A stretch of DNA of 64,000 bases from Paenibacillus phocaeensis. Its GTDB lineage: Bacteria; Bacillota; Bacilli; Paenibacillales; Paenibacillaceae. Positions 27,312 to 36,085 of this stretch are shown piece by piece (the first letter of the stretch is position 1; the number at the start of each line of letters is the position of its first letter). The notes under the pieces were generated by a model that was not told the DNA's origin, ran no database searches, and worked only from the letters and a program-made list of their open reading frames with translations. The translations under genes were made by a program, and so were the position numbers. The stretch covers positions 371,409 to 435,408 of the forward strand of contig NZ_FCOQ01000009.1 in assembly GCF_900021165.1 (NCBI RefSeq). Direction: 5' to 3'.

Positions 27312-28424
27312 ATGTCCATTTCCAAAACGGCGGCCTCCCTGTTTCAACCTTTTGAAGGCGGCGGGCTGAAGCTTGCCAATCGGGTCGTGATGGCCCCCAT
27401 GACCCGATCCTTCTCGCCGGACGGTGTTCCGGGCCCCAACGTGGCCGGGTATTACCGCCGCAGAGCGGAGAACGGCGTCGGACTGATTATCACCGAAGGC
27501 ACTGTCATCAACCATCCGGCCGCGCCTGCGGATCGGAACGTGCCGCATTTCTACGGGGAGGCAGCGCTGGCTGGATGGCAGAAGGTCGTGAATGAAGTGC
27601 ATGAAGCCGGCGGAAAAATCGCTCCCCAAATCTGGCACACCGGTACAGCTCGCCAGCGCGAGACCTTCCCGGAGTCGAACGTCGATCCGATCGGTCCATC
27701 CGGTCTCAGCTTAACCGGCGAGCCGGTCTCCGAACCGCTGACGAAGCAGGAGATTCAGCAACTCGTTCAGGCTTACGCCCATTCTGCCGCCGATGCGAAG
27801 CGGCTTGGCTTCGATGCCGTCGAAATCCACGGGGCGCACGGTTATTTGATCGACCAGTTCTTCTGGGACGTCACCAATAAGCGAACCGATGAATATGGCG
27901 GCGACCTTGTCGGGCGCACCCGCTTCGCCGTTGAAGTGATTGAAGCGGTCCGGGCCGCGGTCGGGCCGGAGTTCCCGATCATTTTCCGCTTCTCGCAATG
28001 GAAGCCGGTCGACTACAGCGCCAAACTGGCCGCTACGCCCGAGGAGCTGGAACGCTTCCTGGCTCCGCTAAGCGCTGCCGGCGTTGATATTTTCCATGCC
28101 TCCACTCGCCGTTTCTGGGAGCCGGAGTTCGCGGGTTCAGAGCTGAACCTGGCCGGCTGGACGCGTAAGCTGACCGGCAAACCAACCATCACCGTAGGTT
28201 CCGTTGGCTTGAACTCCGAGTTCACCAGCTTGTTCGAGTCCGGCAAAGGTGGAGAAACAACCGGGATTGAGCAGTTGATCGAGCGCCTGGAGCACGGCGA
28301 ATTCGACCTCGTTGCCGTCGGCCGCGCGCTGCTGACCGATCCGGCCTGGGCGGCTAAAATCCGCGATGGCCGCGTGGATGAACTAAAGCCGTTTACGAGA
28401 GAAGCTTTGGCTACGCTGAGCTGA
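27312..28424 (+). CDS. NADH:flavin oxidoreductase, Old Yellow Enzyme family
   Basis: A 370-residue FMN enzyme that reduces activated C=C bonds with NAD(P)H. Motifs include LANRVVMAPMTRSFSPDGV, the HTGTARQRETFP segment, the core EIHGAHGYLIDQFFWD followed by TNKRTDEYGG, and the C-terminal VGRALLTDPAWA. The start at 27312 is preceded by AGAGGAGAG. It follows an ArsR-type repressor, suggesting induction by electrophiles such as enals or quinones. Paralogues in this family detoxify nitro compounds as well; the physiological substrate cannot be read from the sequence. Confidence 0.9.
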   Translation: MSISKTAASLFQPFEGGGLKLANRVVMAPMTRSFSPDGVPGPNVAGYYRRRAENGVGLIITEGTVINHPAAPADRNVPHFYGEAALAGWQKVVNEVHEAGGKIAPQIWHTGTARQRETFPESNVDPIGPSGLSLTGEPVSEPLTKQEIQQLVQAYAHSAADAKRLGFDAVEIHGAHGYLIDQFFWDVTNKRTDEYGGDLVGRTRFAVEVIEAVRAAVGPEFPIIFRFSQWKPVDYSAKLAATPEELERFLAPLSAAGVDIFHASTRRFWEPEFAGSELNLAGWTRKLTGKPTITVGSVGLNSEFTSLFESGKGGETTGIEQLIERLEHGEFDLVAVGRALLTDPAWAAKIRDGRVDELKPFTREALATLS

Positions 28425-28719
28425 GCTGTTGTACTGCTGAGCTGTTGTACTAGTGTTTCTACAGCCACTTTGTGACGATTATCCCTTTTGTTCAGTTGGT
28501 AGGACTCAACTCAAACCGAGCTGCATTCCCCAACCTCATTTTTCGAGTTTATCTTCTATCTTGCTACCTGATCAAACGGGATAATGGTGCAAAGGGGGCG
28601 ACAGCAGGAGTTCGCGATGAAATTGCGCTCATGCATTCATCCGCCGCCTCCATTTTCGAACTTCTTTTACCGTTCGTTCTCATATGATAAAATAGGGGGG
28701 TGGAAGGGGTGACACGTTT

Positions 28720-29298
28720 ATGGCACGCAGTAAGGAATTCGAGGAAAATGAAGTCCTCCTGAAGGCAATGCGCCTATTCTGGGAACAAGGGTACGAGAAG
28801 ACCTCGCTTCAGGACCTGGTGGAGCATATGGGAATTCACCGCCGGAGCTTATACGACACGTTCGGGGACAAGCACACGCTGTTTATCAAAACGATGGAGC
28901 GGTATGCGAAGCTTACAGACGCTACCCTTAAGGCTGAAGCGCAGCGCGGCCGTACGGCAAAGGAATCCATCCGCCTGATCTTTGACTATCTGATCGAAAC
29001 CAACGGCGAGCAGCCGATCGGCTGTTTCTTTGTGAACTCGGCAACCGAGTTGGCTTACAGGGATCCCGCCGTAAACGAATTAACGAACGAGGGATTTGGC
29101 AAGGAAGAGCAATTGCTGAGAGAGCTTATCCAACAGGGGCAGCAATCGGGGGAAATCTCGGCAAATCAGGAACCCGGCCTGCTTGCATCAAGCCTGCACA
29201 CGACCATGATTGGCATCCGCGTCCTAAGACGTGCATCCGCCGATAAGAAGAAACTTCATCGGATCGCGGACGTCTCGATGGCCATGCTCGACCACTAA
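28720..29298 (+). CDS. TetR/AcrR-family transcriptional repressor
   Basis: A 192-residue regulator with an N-terminal helix-turn-helix (residues 10-50: AMRLFWEQGYEKTSLQDLVE, then RRSLYDTFGDKHTLF) and a ligand domain containing CFFVNSATELAYRDPAV. The upstream GGAAGGGG lies about ten bases before ATG 28720. There is no obvious target next to it: an insertion sequence begins 12 bases after its stop, so a former partner may have been displaced. The 295-base gap before it holds only a short duplicated GCTGAGCTGTTGTACT at the end of the preceding gene and a -10-like GATAAAAT before the start. Confidence 0.88.
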   Translation: MARSKEFEENEVLLKAMRLFWEQGYEKTSLQDLVEHMGIHRRSLYDTFGDKHTLFIKTMERYAKLTDATLKAEAQRGRTAKESIRLIFDYLIETNGEQPIGCFFVNSATELAYRDPAVNELTNEGFGKEEQLLRELIQQGQQSGEISANQEPGLLASSLHTTMIGIRVLRRASADKKKLHRIADVSMAMLDH

Positions 29299-29309
29299 GA
29301 GGAAGGATC

Positions 29310-29358
29310 GAGGGTGTCCCAAAAGTCATCATAGATGACTAGGGGCGACCCTCTTTTT
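29310..29358 (+). terminator. Hairpin at left edge of the insertion sequence, likely ends tetR
   Basis: GAGGGTGTCCC, AGTCATC and their partners GATGACT and CGACCCTC form a long hairpin followed by TTTTT (29354-29358), 11 bases past the TetR stop codon. The same sequence carries the left inverted repeat of the insertion sequence. Confidence 0.65.
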
Positions 29359-29438
29359 CATTTCGTCAAACAAAAAGAAACCACTCTTTGGTAAAATGGA
29401 GGTACCACCCAACCATAAACCAAAAGGAGACGGTTTCT

Positions 29439-31006
29439 TTGTACATTCAATATACCATGGATCAACTCTGCTTACCAATGGATTTAGAAGAAGATATCCC
29501 CGCCAATCACCTCGTTCGTGTGGTCAACGCCGCCGTTAATCGTCTCGACGAAGCCATCTTCGACGCAGCTTACCCTGGAGGCGGACGAGACAGCTACCAC
29601 CCTAAAATGCTCACCAAAGTCATCATTTACGCCTACACGCAGCGTATCTACTCCTCTCGCCAGATCGCCAAAGCGATCCGTGAAAACATCATGTTCATGT
29701 GGATCGCGGCCAGGCAAAAGCCGGATTTCCGCACCATCAACCGGTTTCGTTCAGAGCGAATGAAAAACGTACTGGAGACGGTGTTTACCGCCGTTCTTCA
29801 GTTTCTGGCCGAGGAAAACTACGTGCAGCTTGAGCATTATTTTTGGACGGCACGAAGATCGAAGCGAATGCCAACCGATATACGTTTGTATGGGGGAAGG
29901 CGGTAGTGAAGCATAAAGCCAAGCTCCAAGAAAAAGTCCAAACCTTGTTCGCCGCCATTGAGGAAGCTGAGAAACAAGAAGAACGTGCTCACGGGGGCCA
30001 GGATCTTCTTGAACTGGGCGAGTCCTCTGCCCTCACCGGTGAAAAGCTGGAGCAAGCCGTCAAACAATTAGAGGAGCGTCTGCAGGAGAAACCAAAGGAC
30101 AAGCCGCTCAAGAAGGCGATGCGCACGCTCCGCAAAGACTTGCTTCCTCGCCTTCAGAAGTATGAGACGCAGGAAGCGATTTTAGGCACGAGAAACAGCT
30201 ACAGTAAAACAGACCCGGACGCCACGTTTATGCGGATGAAAGAAGACCACATGCGAAACGGCCAGCTAAAGCCAGCCTATAATGTTCAGATTGGCACTGA
30301 AAATCAATTCATTATCGGTTACAGTTTGCACCAGCGGCCAACCGATACGCGCTGCCTCATCCCGCATTTTGAGAAGATAAAATCGCAGTTCGGCAAGCTG
30401 CCAAAAAAAGTCATCGCCGATGCAGGCTATGGCGGTGAAGAAAATTACGACTACTTGGAGCGAAATGAAGTCGAAGCCATGGTGAAGTACAACACGTATC
30501 ACCGCGAAAAGAGCAAGGCCTGGCAAAAAGACATCAGCAAGATCGACAACTGGACCTATAACAGTGAACAAGATACATGGACATGTGCGGCCGGACAAAC
30601 GCTCCATTTCCGAAGAGGGAGTAAGGAGAAAACGGAAAGCGGGTATGAAATCGAATACCGACATTACCGAAGCGCCGGCTGTGAGGGTTGTCCGCTAAAA
30701 CCGCAGTGTACCCAAGCCCAAGGTGATCGCGAGATCAAGGTGAGTATGAAGTATTGGCGGCTAAAGAACCAGGCCAGGCAAAAGCTCCGCAGTGAAGAAG
30801 GTCATGCCCTAGCCGTAAGGCGCATGATCGAGCCGGAGCCTGTGTTTGGCCATGTAAAGAACAACCGAGGCTTTAAAAGGTTCCTGCTTCGAGGCTTACC
30901 CAAAGTAAGTCTGGAGGTGGGGTGGCTTTCCCTTGCCCACAATCTGCTCAAGAAAGCAGCGGTGGACGCCAAAAACCAAGGAGCTAAGCGAGAACAGACC
31001 GCCTAG
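29439..31006 (+). pseudogene. Frameshifted IS1182-family DDE transposase
   Basis: The protein is split between two frames. Codons from TTG 29439 (AGGAG nine bases upstream; reads YIQYTMDQLCLPMDLEED) give the DUF772-type N-terminal part to VQLEHYF; the rest, DGTKIEANANRYTFVWGKAV to the C-terminus KREQTA, continues in another frame. The break lies at TATTTTTGG (29838-29846); family members normally read YFVDGTKIEANA, so one base appears to have been lost. The second part holds the DDE domain, with IADAGYGGEENYDYL, and the cysteine patch CEGCPLKPQC. A programmed -1 shift on the T run is possible but lacks a proper slippery heptamer. Confidence 0.82.
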
Positions 31007-31020
31007 CTCCTTGGTTTTTT
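30971..31020 (+). terminator. Hairpin overlapping the transposase 3' end
   Basis: AAAAACCAAGGAGCTA (30971-30986) pairs perfectly with the segment at 31004-31019, ending in TTTTTT. The 5' arm encodes the last residues of the transposase. A homologous hairpin without a transposase lies at 41361-41409. Confidence 0.8.
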
Positions 31021-31045
31021 ATGAATCCCATCCAATTTGGCTGCT

Positions 31046-31080
31046 GAGGGTGTCCCAGAGTTTACTTTTGGGACACCCTC
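31046..31080 (+). terminator. Hairpin at right edge of the insertion sequence
   Basis: GAGGGTGTCCCAGAGT pairs with ACTTTTGGGACACCCTC around a two-base loop, followed by TTTCG. It forms the right inverted repeat of the element and could insulate the neighbouring oxidoreductase gene, which converges on it from the right. Confidence 0.65.
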
Positions 31081-31111
31081 TTTCGTTATTCGGGTCGCTA
31101 GGGAAATCGGA

Positions 31112-32194
31112 TCAAGCCGTCTCGATCCGCAGCGCTTGTACCTGGGCTTCGATGCACAATGCCGCCGCTCTAAAAGCATGCTCCTGCGTCATCGCGGTTT
31201 CCGTCCCGTTCAGAATATCCAAAATCAATTCGCCGAAATAAGGGTAACCCACTTTACCAGAGCAATCATAGTGGAATTCGCCTTCGTGATTGACCAAATA
31301 AAGATGATTCCCGGAGGGTTCCCGGCCAATGTCGATGTACTTGCGAATTTCGATATATCCATCCGTCCCTAAGATGAGGGTTCGGCCGTCGCCCCAGGTG
31401 CCGAGCCCGTCGGGAGTCAGCCAATCCACCCGGAAGTAGAAGGTCGCCCCGTTATCCGCAACCAGGGTCGCATCGCCGAAATCCTCGAACTTAGGGTAAT
31501 CCTTGAATTTGTAATTGGCGACCTTGCTGTGCAGTACTTTCGCCTCCTTGGCGCCAGCATAATGCAGGAATTGCTCGATCTGGTGGGAACCGATATCACA
31601 TAAGATCCCGCCGTAACAGTCGGGGTCGAAGAACCAATCCGGTCGGCTCTGGGGATTGGCGCGATGCGGGCCTGTGCCGATCACCTGTACGACCCGGCCT
31701 ATCGCGCCTTCTTCGATCAGTTGACCGGCGAATACGGCGCTCTCCACATGCAGGCGTTCCCCGTAATAAATTCCCCATTTGAGCCCGGTCTCCTCCGTTT
31801 TCCGGCGCGCCCGATCAACCTGCTCCAACGTGGTGAAGGCCGGCTTATCCGCAAAATAATGCTTGCCGTGCTCCATCGCCCGAAGTCCCAACGCACATCG
31901 ATCGGAAGGGATACAAGCCGCGGCAATCAGCTTGATCTGCGGATCTCTGAATATCTCCTCCTCGAATGCCGCCGCTTTCGCCTGCGGGAAGGCTTCTATG
32001 AATCGCTTTACCTTCTCCGGATCCGGGTCATAAACCGCAGCCAGTTCAGCTCCGGCCTCGATCAACCCGTTGCACATCCCGTAAATATGCCCGTGGTCCA
32101 AACCAATCGCCGCAAACCGGAATTCCCCCTCTCCGACTACCGGGTTCGGTTTTCCTTTCGGCGCGTAATTCATGCCATCCTGCTTCTTCGTCAT
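31112..32194 (-). CDS. Gfo/Idh/MocA-family oxidoreductase
   Basis: A 360-residue NAD(P)-dependent sugar or inositol oxidoreductase-like protein. A Rossmann start (FRFAAIGLDHGHIYGMCNGL) and a variant of the family lysine motif, ADKPAFTTLEQ, are followed by the alpha/beta domain with DCYGGILCDIGSHQIEQFLH carrying the conserved D and H. The start at 32194 follows GGGAAAGGGG, 20 bases after the stop of the related gene upstream. With that gene and the importer it probably forms a catabolic unit for a modified sugar or polyol. The substrate is not identifiable. Confidence 0.87.
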   Translation of the reverse strand: MTKKQDGMNYAPKGKPNPVVGEGEFRFAAIGLDHGHIYGMCNGLIEAGAELAAVYDPDPEKVKRFIEAFPQAKAAAFEEEIFRDPQIKLIAAACIPSDRCALGLRAMEHGKHYFADKPAFTTLEQVDRARRKTEETGLKWGIYYGERLHVESAVFAGQLIEEGAIGRVVQVIGTGPHRANPQSRPDWFFDPDCYGGILCDIGSHQIEQFLHYAGAKEAKVLHSKVANYKFKDYPKFEDFGDATLVADNGATFYFRVDWLTPDGLGTWGDGRTLILGTDGYIEIRKYIDIGREPSGNHLYLVNHEGEFHYDCSGKVGYPYFGELILDILNGTETAMTQEHAFRAAALCIEAQVQALRIETA

Positions 32195-32214
32195 GGCGTT
32201 TGCCCCTTTCCCTC

Positions 32215-33366
32215 TCAACTGTTGCCTCCCGAGGTGATGATGTTGTCGCTGAAGTTCTCCACGCTGGTCTTCTTCTCATAGAAATAAGTTGCGTTCTGCA
32301 ATATCCCCTGCTGCGTATAAAAAGGACTCTCCGGGCCCAGCGGCAGCTTCACCGGCTGCCTTGTGCTGGCCGACTGATAAATCGCCGTAATCAGCTCCAG
32401 CGTTCTTCGGCCTTGAATGCCGTCCACCAGAACGGGCACGCCCCGTTCAATCGCTTGCAGGACGTCCTGAATCTGACCGCGATGACCTTCATGCGGAAGC
32501 TCAGGCTGCTCGTCGTAGGCCTGCTGGATCCGGGCCTCCCGCTCGACATCCCGCTGGGGGAACCCGTTTGGCATCGAAGTCGAGGCGGCCACTTTCCAAG
32601 GTGCAGACACCCGTGCATGCTTCCCTTGAAAGATCAGCTGCTGCTCCTGGCCATGATGCACGACGGAGCTGGTGAGTTGGGCTAGGGCTCCGTTATCGTA
32701 TCTGGCGATGGCGATGGAGAGATCCTCCACCTCGGCATTGTCGTGGGAAGTGTTGCTCATCACCGCGGTGATCTCGGCCGGCATGCCGTTCATCCATTGG
32801 AAAATATCGATATGGTGCACCGCATGGTTCAGCGTGCAGCCGCCGCCCTCCTTCTCCCAGGTTCCTCGCCACCACAGATCATAATAACTATGGCCTCTCC
32901 ACCAGTACGAGTCGACTTGCGTGTGCACAATCGGCCCCATCAGCTGCGTGTCCAATACCCGCTTCAGCTTCATCATGGGGGTGGTGAACCGGTTTTGCGC
33001 CACGACGGATAAGATTTTCCCACTGCGCTCCGCCGCTTCATTCATCCGATCGCATTCCTCCAGCGAGGAAGCCATCGGCTTCTCGACAAGGACATGCTTG
33101 CCGGCGTTCAGGAAAGCCACCGCCGTGTCTGCATGGGTATACGGCGGCGTGCACACCGATACCAGGTCAATGTCGCTTCGCTGGAGCAATTCCGTATAGT
33201 CGGCGTAAATATCCGCATTTAATTGAAATTGATCCGCTTTTTGCTGCGCCTTCTCCGGGTAAATATCGCAAATCGCCACGATCCGGCACTGCTCCGGAAA
33301 CTGCAAGTACGCTTGAATATGGGCCGGGGATATTGCACCGGCGCCGATCACTGCTACCTGTATCAA
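32215..33366 (-). CDS. Gfo/Idh/MocA-family oxidoreductase with TTG start
   Basis: A 383-residue protein with the dinucleotide motif AVIGAGAISPAHIQAYL, the EKP motif VEKPMASSLEEC, and GGCTLNHAVHHIDIFQWM, where the catalytic D and H of the family lie. The start is a TTG at 33366, eight bases after GGGAGG; 19 further in-frame codons upstream have no site. It follows the binding-protein gene at 33451-35073 and precedes a second family member. Two such enzymes in tandem often oxidise and then reduce or epimerise an imported cyclitol or sugar acid; which one cannot be told here. Confidence 0.88.
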   Translation of the reverse strand: MIQVAVIGAGAISPAHIQAYLQFPEQCRIVAICDIYPEKAQQKADQFQLNADIYADYTELLQRSDIDLVSVCTPPYTHADTAVAFLNAGKHVLVEKPMASSLEECDRMNEAAERSGKILSVVAQNRFTTPMMKLKRVLDTQLMGPIVHTQVDSYWWRGHSYYDLWWRGTWEKEGGGCTLNHAVHHIDIFQWMNGMPAEITAVMSNTSHDNAEVEDLSIAIARYDNGALAQLTSSVVHHGQEQQLIFQGKHARVSAPWKVAASTSMPNGFPQRDVEREARIQQAYDEQPELPHEGHRGQIQDVLQAIERGVPVLVDGIQGRRTLELITAIYQSASTRQPVKLPLGPESPFYTQQGILQNATYFYEKKTSVENFSDNIITSGGNS

Positions 33367-33450
33367 ATCGGTTCCCTCCCTGGACTCGGATGTGAATCGG
33401 GCCTCTCCAGCGAAAGCGAACATTCCCCGGAAGGCCCGATCGGTTACGGA

Positions 33451-35073
33451 TTACTTCTTGTAAAACTCGTCATAAGCGGCCTGTTTTCCTTCAATGACCG
33501 CCTTGCCGCCCATCGACATATATTCCTCGACCTTCTGGTCATAGACCTTGTCGAATTGATCCGGTTTGGCCGTAACGATCTTGGCCAACATCTCTTTCTC
33601 GAAATCCTCCAGGATTTTGGCGTACTTGATCTCGGCATCCACCGCAATATCCACACGCGGCAAGGTATAGCCATCATTGGTTCCGACTTGAATGCTGTTG
33701 ACGGTGAAATCCTTAAAGTCGGGGTCAAAGGCATTCGCCGCAATGTTCTTGTTCGGATCTTCCGTCGAGATGTATTTCCCGTTCAAAATAATGCAGTAAT
33801 CGTAGTAGTTATACAGCAGGTTCTGAGCCTCCGGCGTATTCAGCAGCAAAGGCAGCCCGTCTTCGCTCATCTCGTACGATACGCCTTCCTCCCCGTTTTG
33901 CAGTACCAAAATATTGCTCGGGTCGGCCATCCAGTTCAAATATTTCACAGCCGCCTCCGCATTCTTGCTCGTCGCCGGGATCATAATGTAAGCCCCCGTC
34001 GGATCATAGACCGGCTTCGGATGCTTCCCGTCAGGTGTAGAGAACGGATCGATCGCCTCCAGCACCGCATCCGGATTGTTCGCCTTCAGGTTGGCGTAGT
34101 AACCGTTATATACCGGTTCATTGGTGTTCGGCGTACCCGCCCCGGCAATACTGTTCACGACCTGCTGAGCGAAAGCTTGGCTAAAGTCATCGCTGAGCGC
34201 AAAATCCGGATCAATCAGCCCTTCGTTGTACATCTGATTCAGCAGCCGGTAGCCTTCTTTGCTTCCCGGCTGCAGCCAGCGGGGAACCGAGTACAAATTT
34301 TTATCCGTAATTTCGTCCCATTTCCAGAAGGAGTTGACCAAAGGCATCATATGAAAGACGTCAATATAGCTGTAAGGAACGACTTTGCCTCCCGTCTTGC
34401 CGGGATCCTTCTCTTTAAAGGCGCGCATGGCATTCACGAATTCCTCGGTCGTTTGCGGCAGCGGAAGATGGAGTTGATCCAGCCAGTCCTTGCGAATAAA
34501 GGTAGTGGTCTGGGCTTGGATCACGCGCAGCGCAGGAAGAGTATACTGCTTCCCGTCAAAAACGCCGTAAGGCAGGGAGGGCTCCAGCACCTTCTTCAGA
34601 TTGGGCCCATACTGATCCAGGAGCGGCCCCAGGTCGGTCAATCCTCCGCTTTTCACATAGTTCTGTACGGTGGGTTTGTTGTACGTGAACACAATGTCGG
34701 GAGCGGAGCCCGAGGCCATAAGGACATTCAGCTTATCCACCTCTTCAGCGCGCGGCACCGTGACGAATTCGACGTCGATGTTGTTCGGGTCGCCGAAATT
34801 TTTCTGAATAAACTGGGTCATGAAGTTGTCCGTAATGGGCGGCTCTCCCGCCGGCGTATTGTTTCGGTCGAACAGCTCCACTTTTAACGTGATCCGTTCC
34901 CCCTTCGGTTCGGATTCCTTGGAAGTGTTCGTGGCCGCGGTGTTCCCGCCGCCATTCCCTTCGCCGCCGGATTTGCCGTTGTTCCCCCCGCCGCCGCAGC
35001 CAGCCAAAGCCAAGCTGGCGGCCATGACCAATGCCACCAGGGCGAACATCGAGGAGCGAATTGGTTTGCGCAT
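33451..35073 (-). CDS. Sugar ABC transporter substrate-binding lipoprotein (copy A)
   Basis: A 540-residue lipoprotein: signal IRSSMFALVALVMAASLALA, lipobox LAGC, glycine/asparagine linker, then the binding domain. It is clearly paralogous to the gene at 37279-38889: both share TITDNVMTQYIQ-like and VEFVTVPRAEEV-like stretches, APDIVFTY, TPNTNEPVY and AAVKYLNWMA. GGGAGG lies before the ATG. It follows the two permeases and precedes the oxidoreductases, so it is probably the main ligand carrier of this importer. Confidence 0.9.
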   Translation of the reverse strand: MRKPIRSSMFALVALVMAASLALAGCGGGGNNGKSGGEGNGGGNTAATNTSKESEPKGERITLKVELFDRNNTPAGEPPITDNFMTQFIQKNFGDPNNIDVEFVTVPRAEEVDKLNVLMASGSAPDIVFTYNKPTVQNYVKSGGLTDLGPLLDQYGPNLKKVLEPSLPYGVFDGKQYTLPALRVIQAQTTTFIRKDWLDQLHLPLPQTTEEFVNAMRAFKEKDPGKTGGKVVPYSYIDVFHMMPLVNSFWKWDEITDKNLYSVPRWLQPGSKEGYRLLNQMYNEGLIDPDFALSDDFSQAFAQQVVNSIAGAGTPNTNEPVYNGYYANLKANNPDAVLEAIDPFSTPDGKHPKPVYDPTGAYIMIPATSKNAEAAVKYLNWMADPSNILVLQNGEEGVSYEMSEDGLPLLLNTPEAQNLLYNYYDYCIILNGKYISTEDPNKNIAANAFDPDFKDFTVNSIQVGTNDGYTLPRVDIAVDAEIKYAKILEDFEKEMLAKIVTAKPDQFDKVYDQKVEEYMSMGGKAVIEGKQAAYDEFYKK

Positions 35074-35195
35074 GGTGTTGCCTCCCTTTTCATTTTGGTT
35101 GTGGTGTATATAGTGACCTTCGGCGCAGCCGCCTAAAACGTTGGCGAGGATCGCCGAAGAGCAGCTATCGAATTCATGCGGCCTTTATTGCCGGG

Positions 35196-36068
35196 CTACC
35201 CTTTAACCGCCCCTTGCAGCATCCCCGAGATGAAATACTTCTGCAGCCAAGGGTAAACCAGCAAGATCGGCACAGTGGCAAACATGATGCTGGCGGACTG
35301 AATACCCTGGGGAATCGGGGTTGCGGCGTTAAAGCCTTCCTGCGCCGTGGCATCGTTCACCTGGCTGTTAATCACCATCTGGTAAAGCTTGAGCTGGAGC
35401 GGGTACAGGTTCTTATCGTTGATGTAGAACAAAGCGTCCTGAAACATATTCCAGCGATCCACGGCCGAATATAACCCGATGGTGGCGAGAATCGGCAACT
35501 GGAGCGGCAGGACAACCTGAAGCAGAAACCGGAAATGGCCGCAGCCGTCCATCCACGCCGAGTCCTCCAGTTCGTGAGGCACACCGGAGAAGGAGGTCCG
35601 CATAATGATCAGCAGGAATGCATTAATCATCAAGGGCAAAATGAGCGACAGCGGCGAATTAAGCAAGCCCAGTTCTTTGATGAGCATGTAATTGGGGATA
35701 ATCCCGGGGTTAAAAAACATCGTCACCACGATCACGCCAAACATTACGTTTCGACCTCGGAAGTTTCTGCGGCTTAAGGCATAAGCCGCCATAATGGTCA
35801 TGACCAAGGCGACCGCCGTATAGACGACGACCAGGACGACCGTCAATCCCAGGGAACGCATCATGGAAATGTCCCCGAATACCGAGGAATACGCATGGAA
35901 GTTCCAGTCGACCGGCCACAGGAACACCTCTCCCGACATAATGGCCCGGTTGCCGCTGAAGGATAAGGCGAAAATATGGACCATCGGCACGACGCAAAAT
36001 AATGCGAAGAGCCCGATGAGCACGATCACGATGGCATCGATCACTTTATCAACCGGATTTCGGATCAC
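35196..36068 (-). CDS. Sugar ABC transporter permease, LplC/YtcP type
   Basis: A 290-residue membrane subunit starting with GTG at 36068, eight bases after AAGGAGGG. The first helix is VIDAIVIVLIGLFALFCVVP, and the C-terminus is ISGMLQGAVKG. The ATPase-contact loop is unusual: DSAWMDGCG followed by VVLPLQLP, where most relatives have EAAxxDGA. The aspartate-glycine pair is kept, so coupling is probably intact. It sits 17 bases after its partner permease. Confidence 0.9.
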   Translation of the reverse strand: MIRNPVDKVIDAIVIVLIGLFALFCVVPMVHIFALSFSGNRAIMSGEVFLWPVDWNFHAYSSVFGDISMMRSLGLTVVLVVVYTAVALVMTIMAAYALSRRNFRGRNVMFGVIVVTMFFNPGIIPNYMLIKELGLLNSPLSLILPLMINAFLLIIMRTSFSGVPHELEDSAWMDGCGHFRFLLQVVLPLQLPILATIGLYSAVDRWNMFQDALFYINDKNLYPLQLKLYQMVINSQVNDATAQEGFNAATPIPQGIQSASIMFATVPILLVYPWLQKYFISGMLQGAVKG

Positions 36069-36085
36069 GCGAGTTCCCTCCTTGT

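Larger units (their letters stand above)
29310..31080 (+). mobile_element. IS1182-family insertion sequence
   Basis: A 1771-bp element bounded by perfect 17-bp inverted repeats, GAGGGTGTCCCAAAAGT (29310-29326) and its complement at 31064-31080, with one transposase frame inside. Both ends are also arms of complete hairpins (29310-29353 and 31046-31080), so the true edge of the element could differ if those hairpins predate it. No target duplication is evident: the flanks read GGATC on the left and TTTCG on the right. Confidence 0.8.

Noticed and set aside
28417..28455. Tandem GCTGAGCTGTTGTACT at the end of the Old Yellow Enzyme gene
   Set aside because: Only two copies; looks like a small local duplication with no T-tract or regulatory sign.
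29840..29846. Programmed frameshift in the transposase
   Set aside because: The zero-frame codons do not form a standard slippery heptamer and no downstream stimulator is evident; a one-base loss is simpler.
33223..34887. A 554-codon plus-strand open frame
   Set aside because: Antisense shadow of a binding-protein gene; no site and no recognisable domain. The same applies to the frames at 58326-59582 and 4929-6128.
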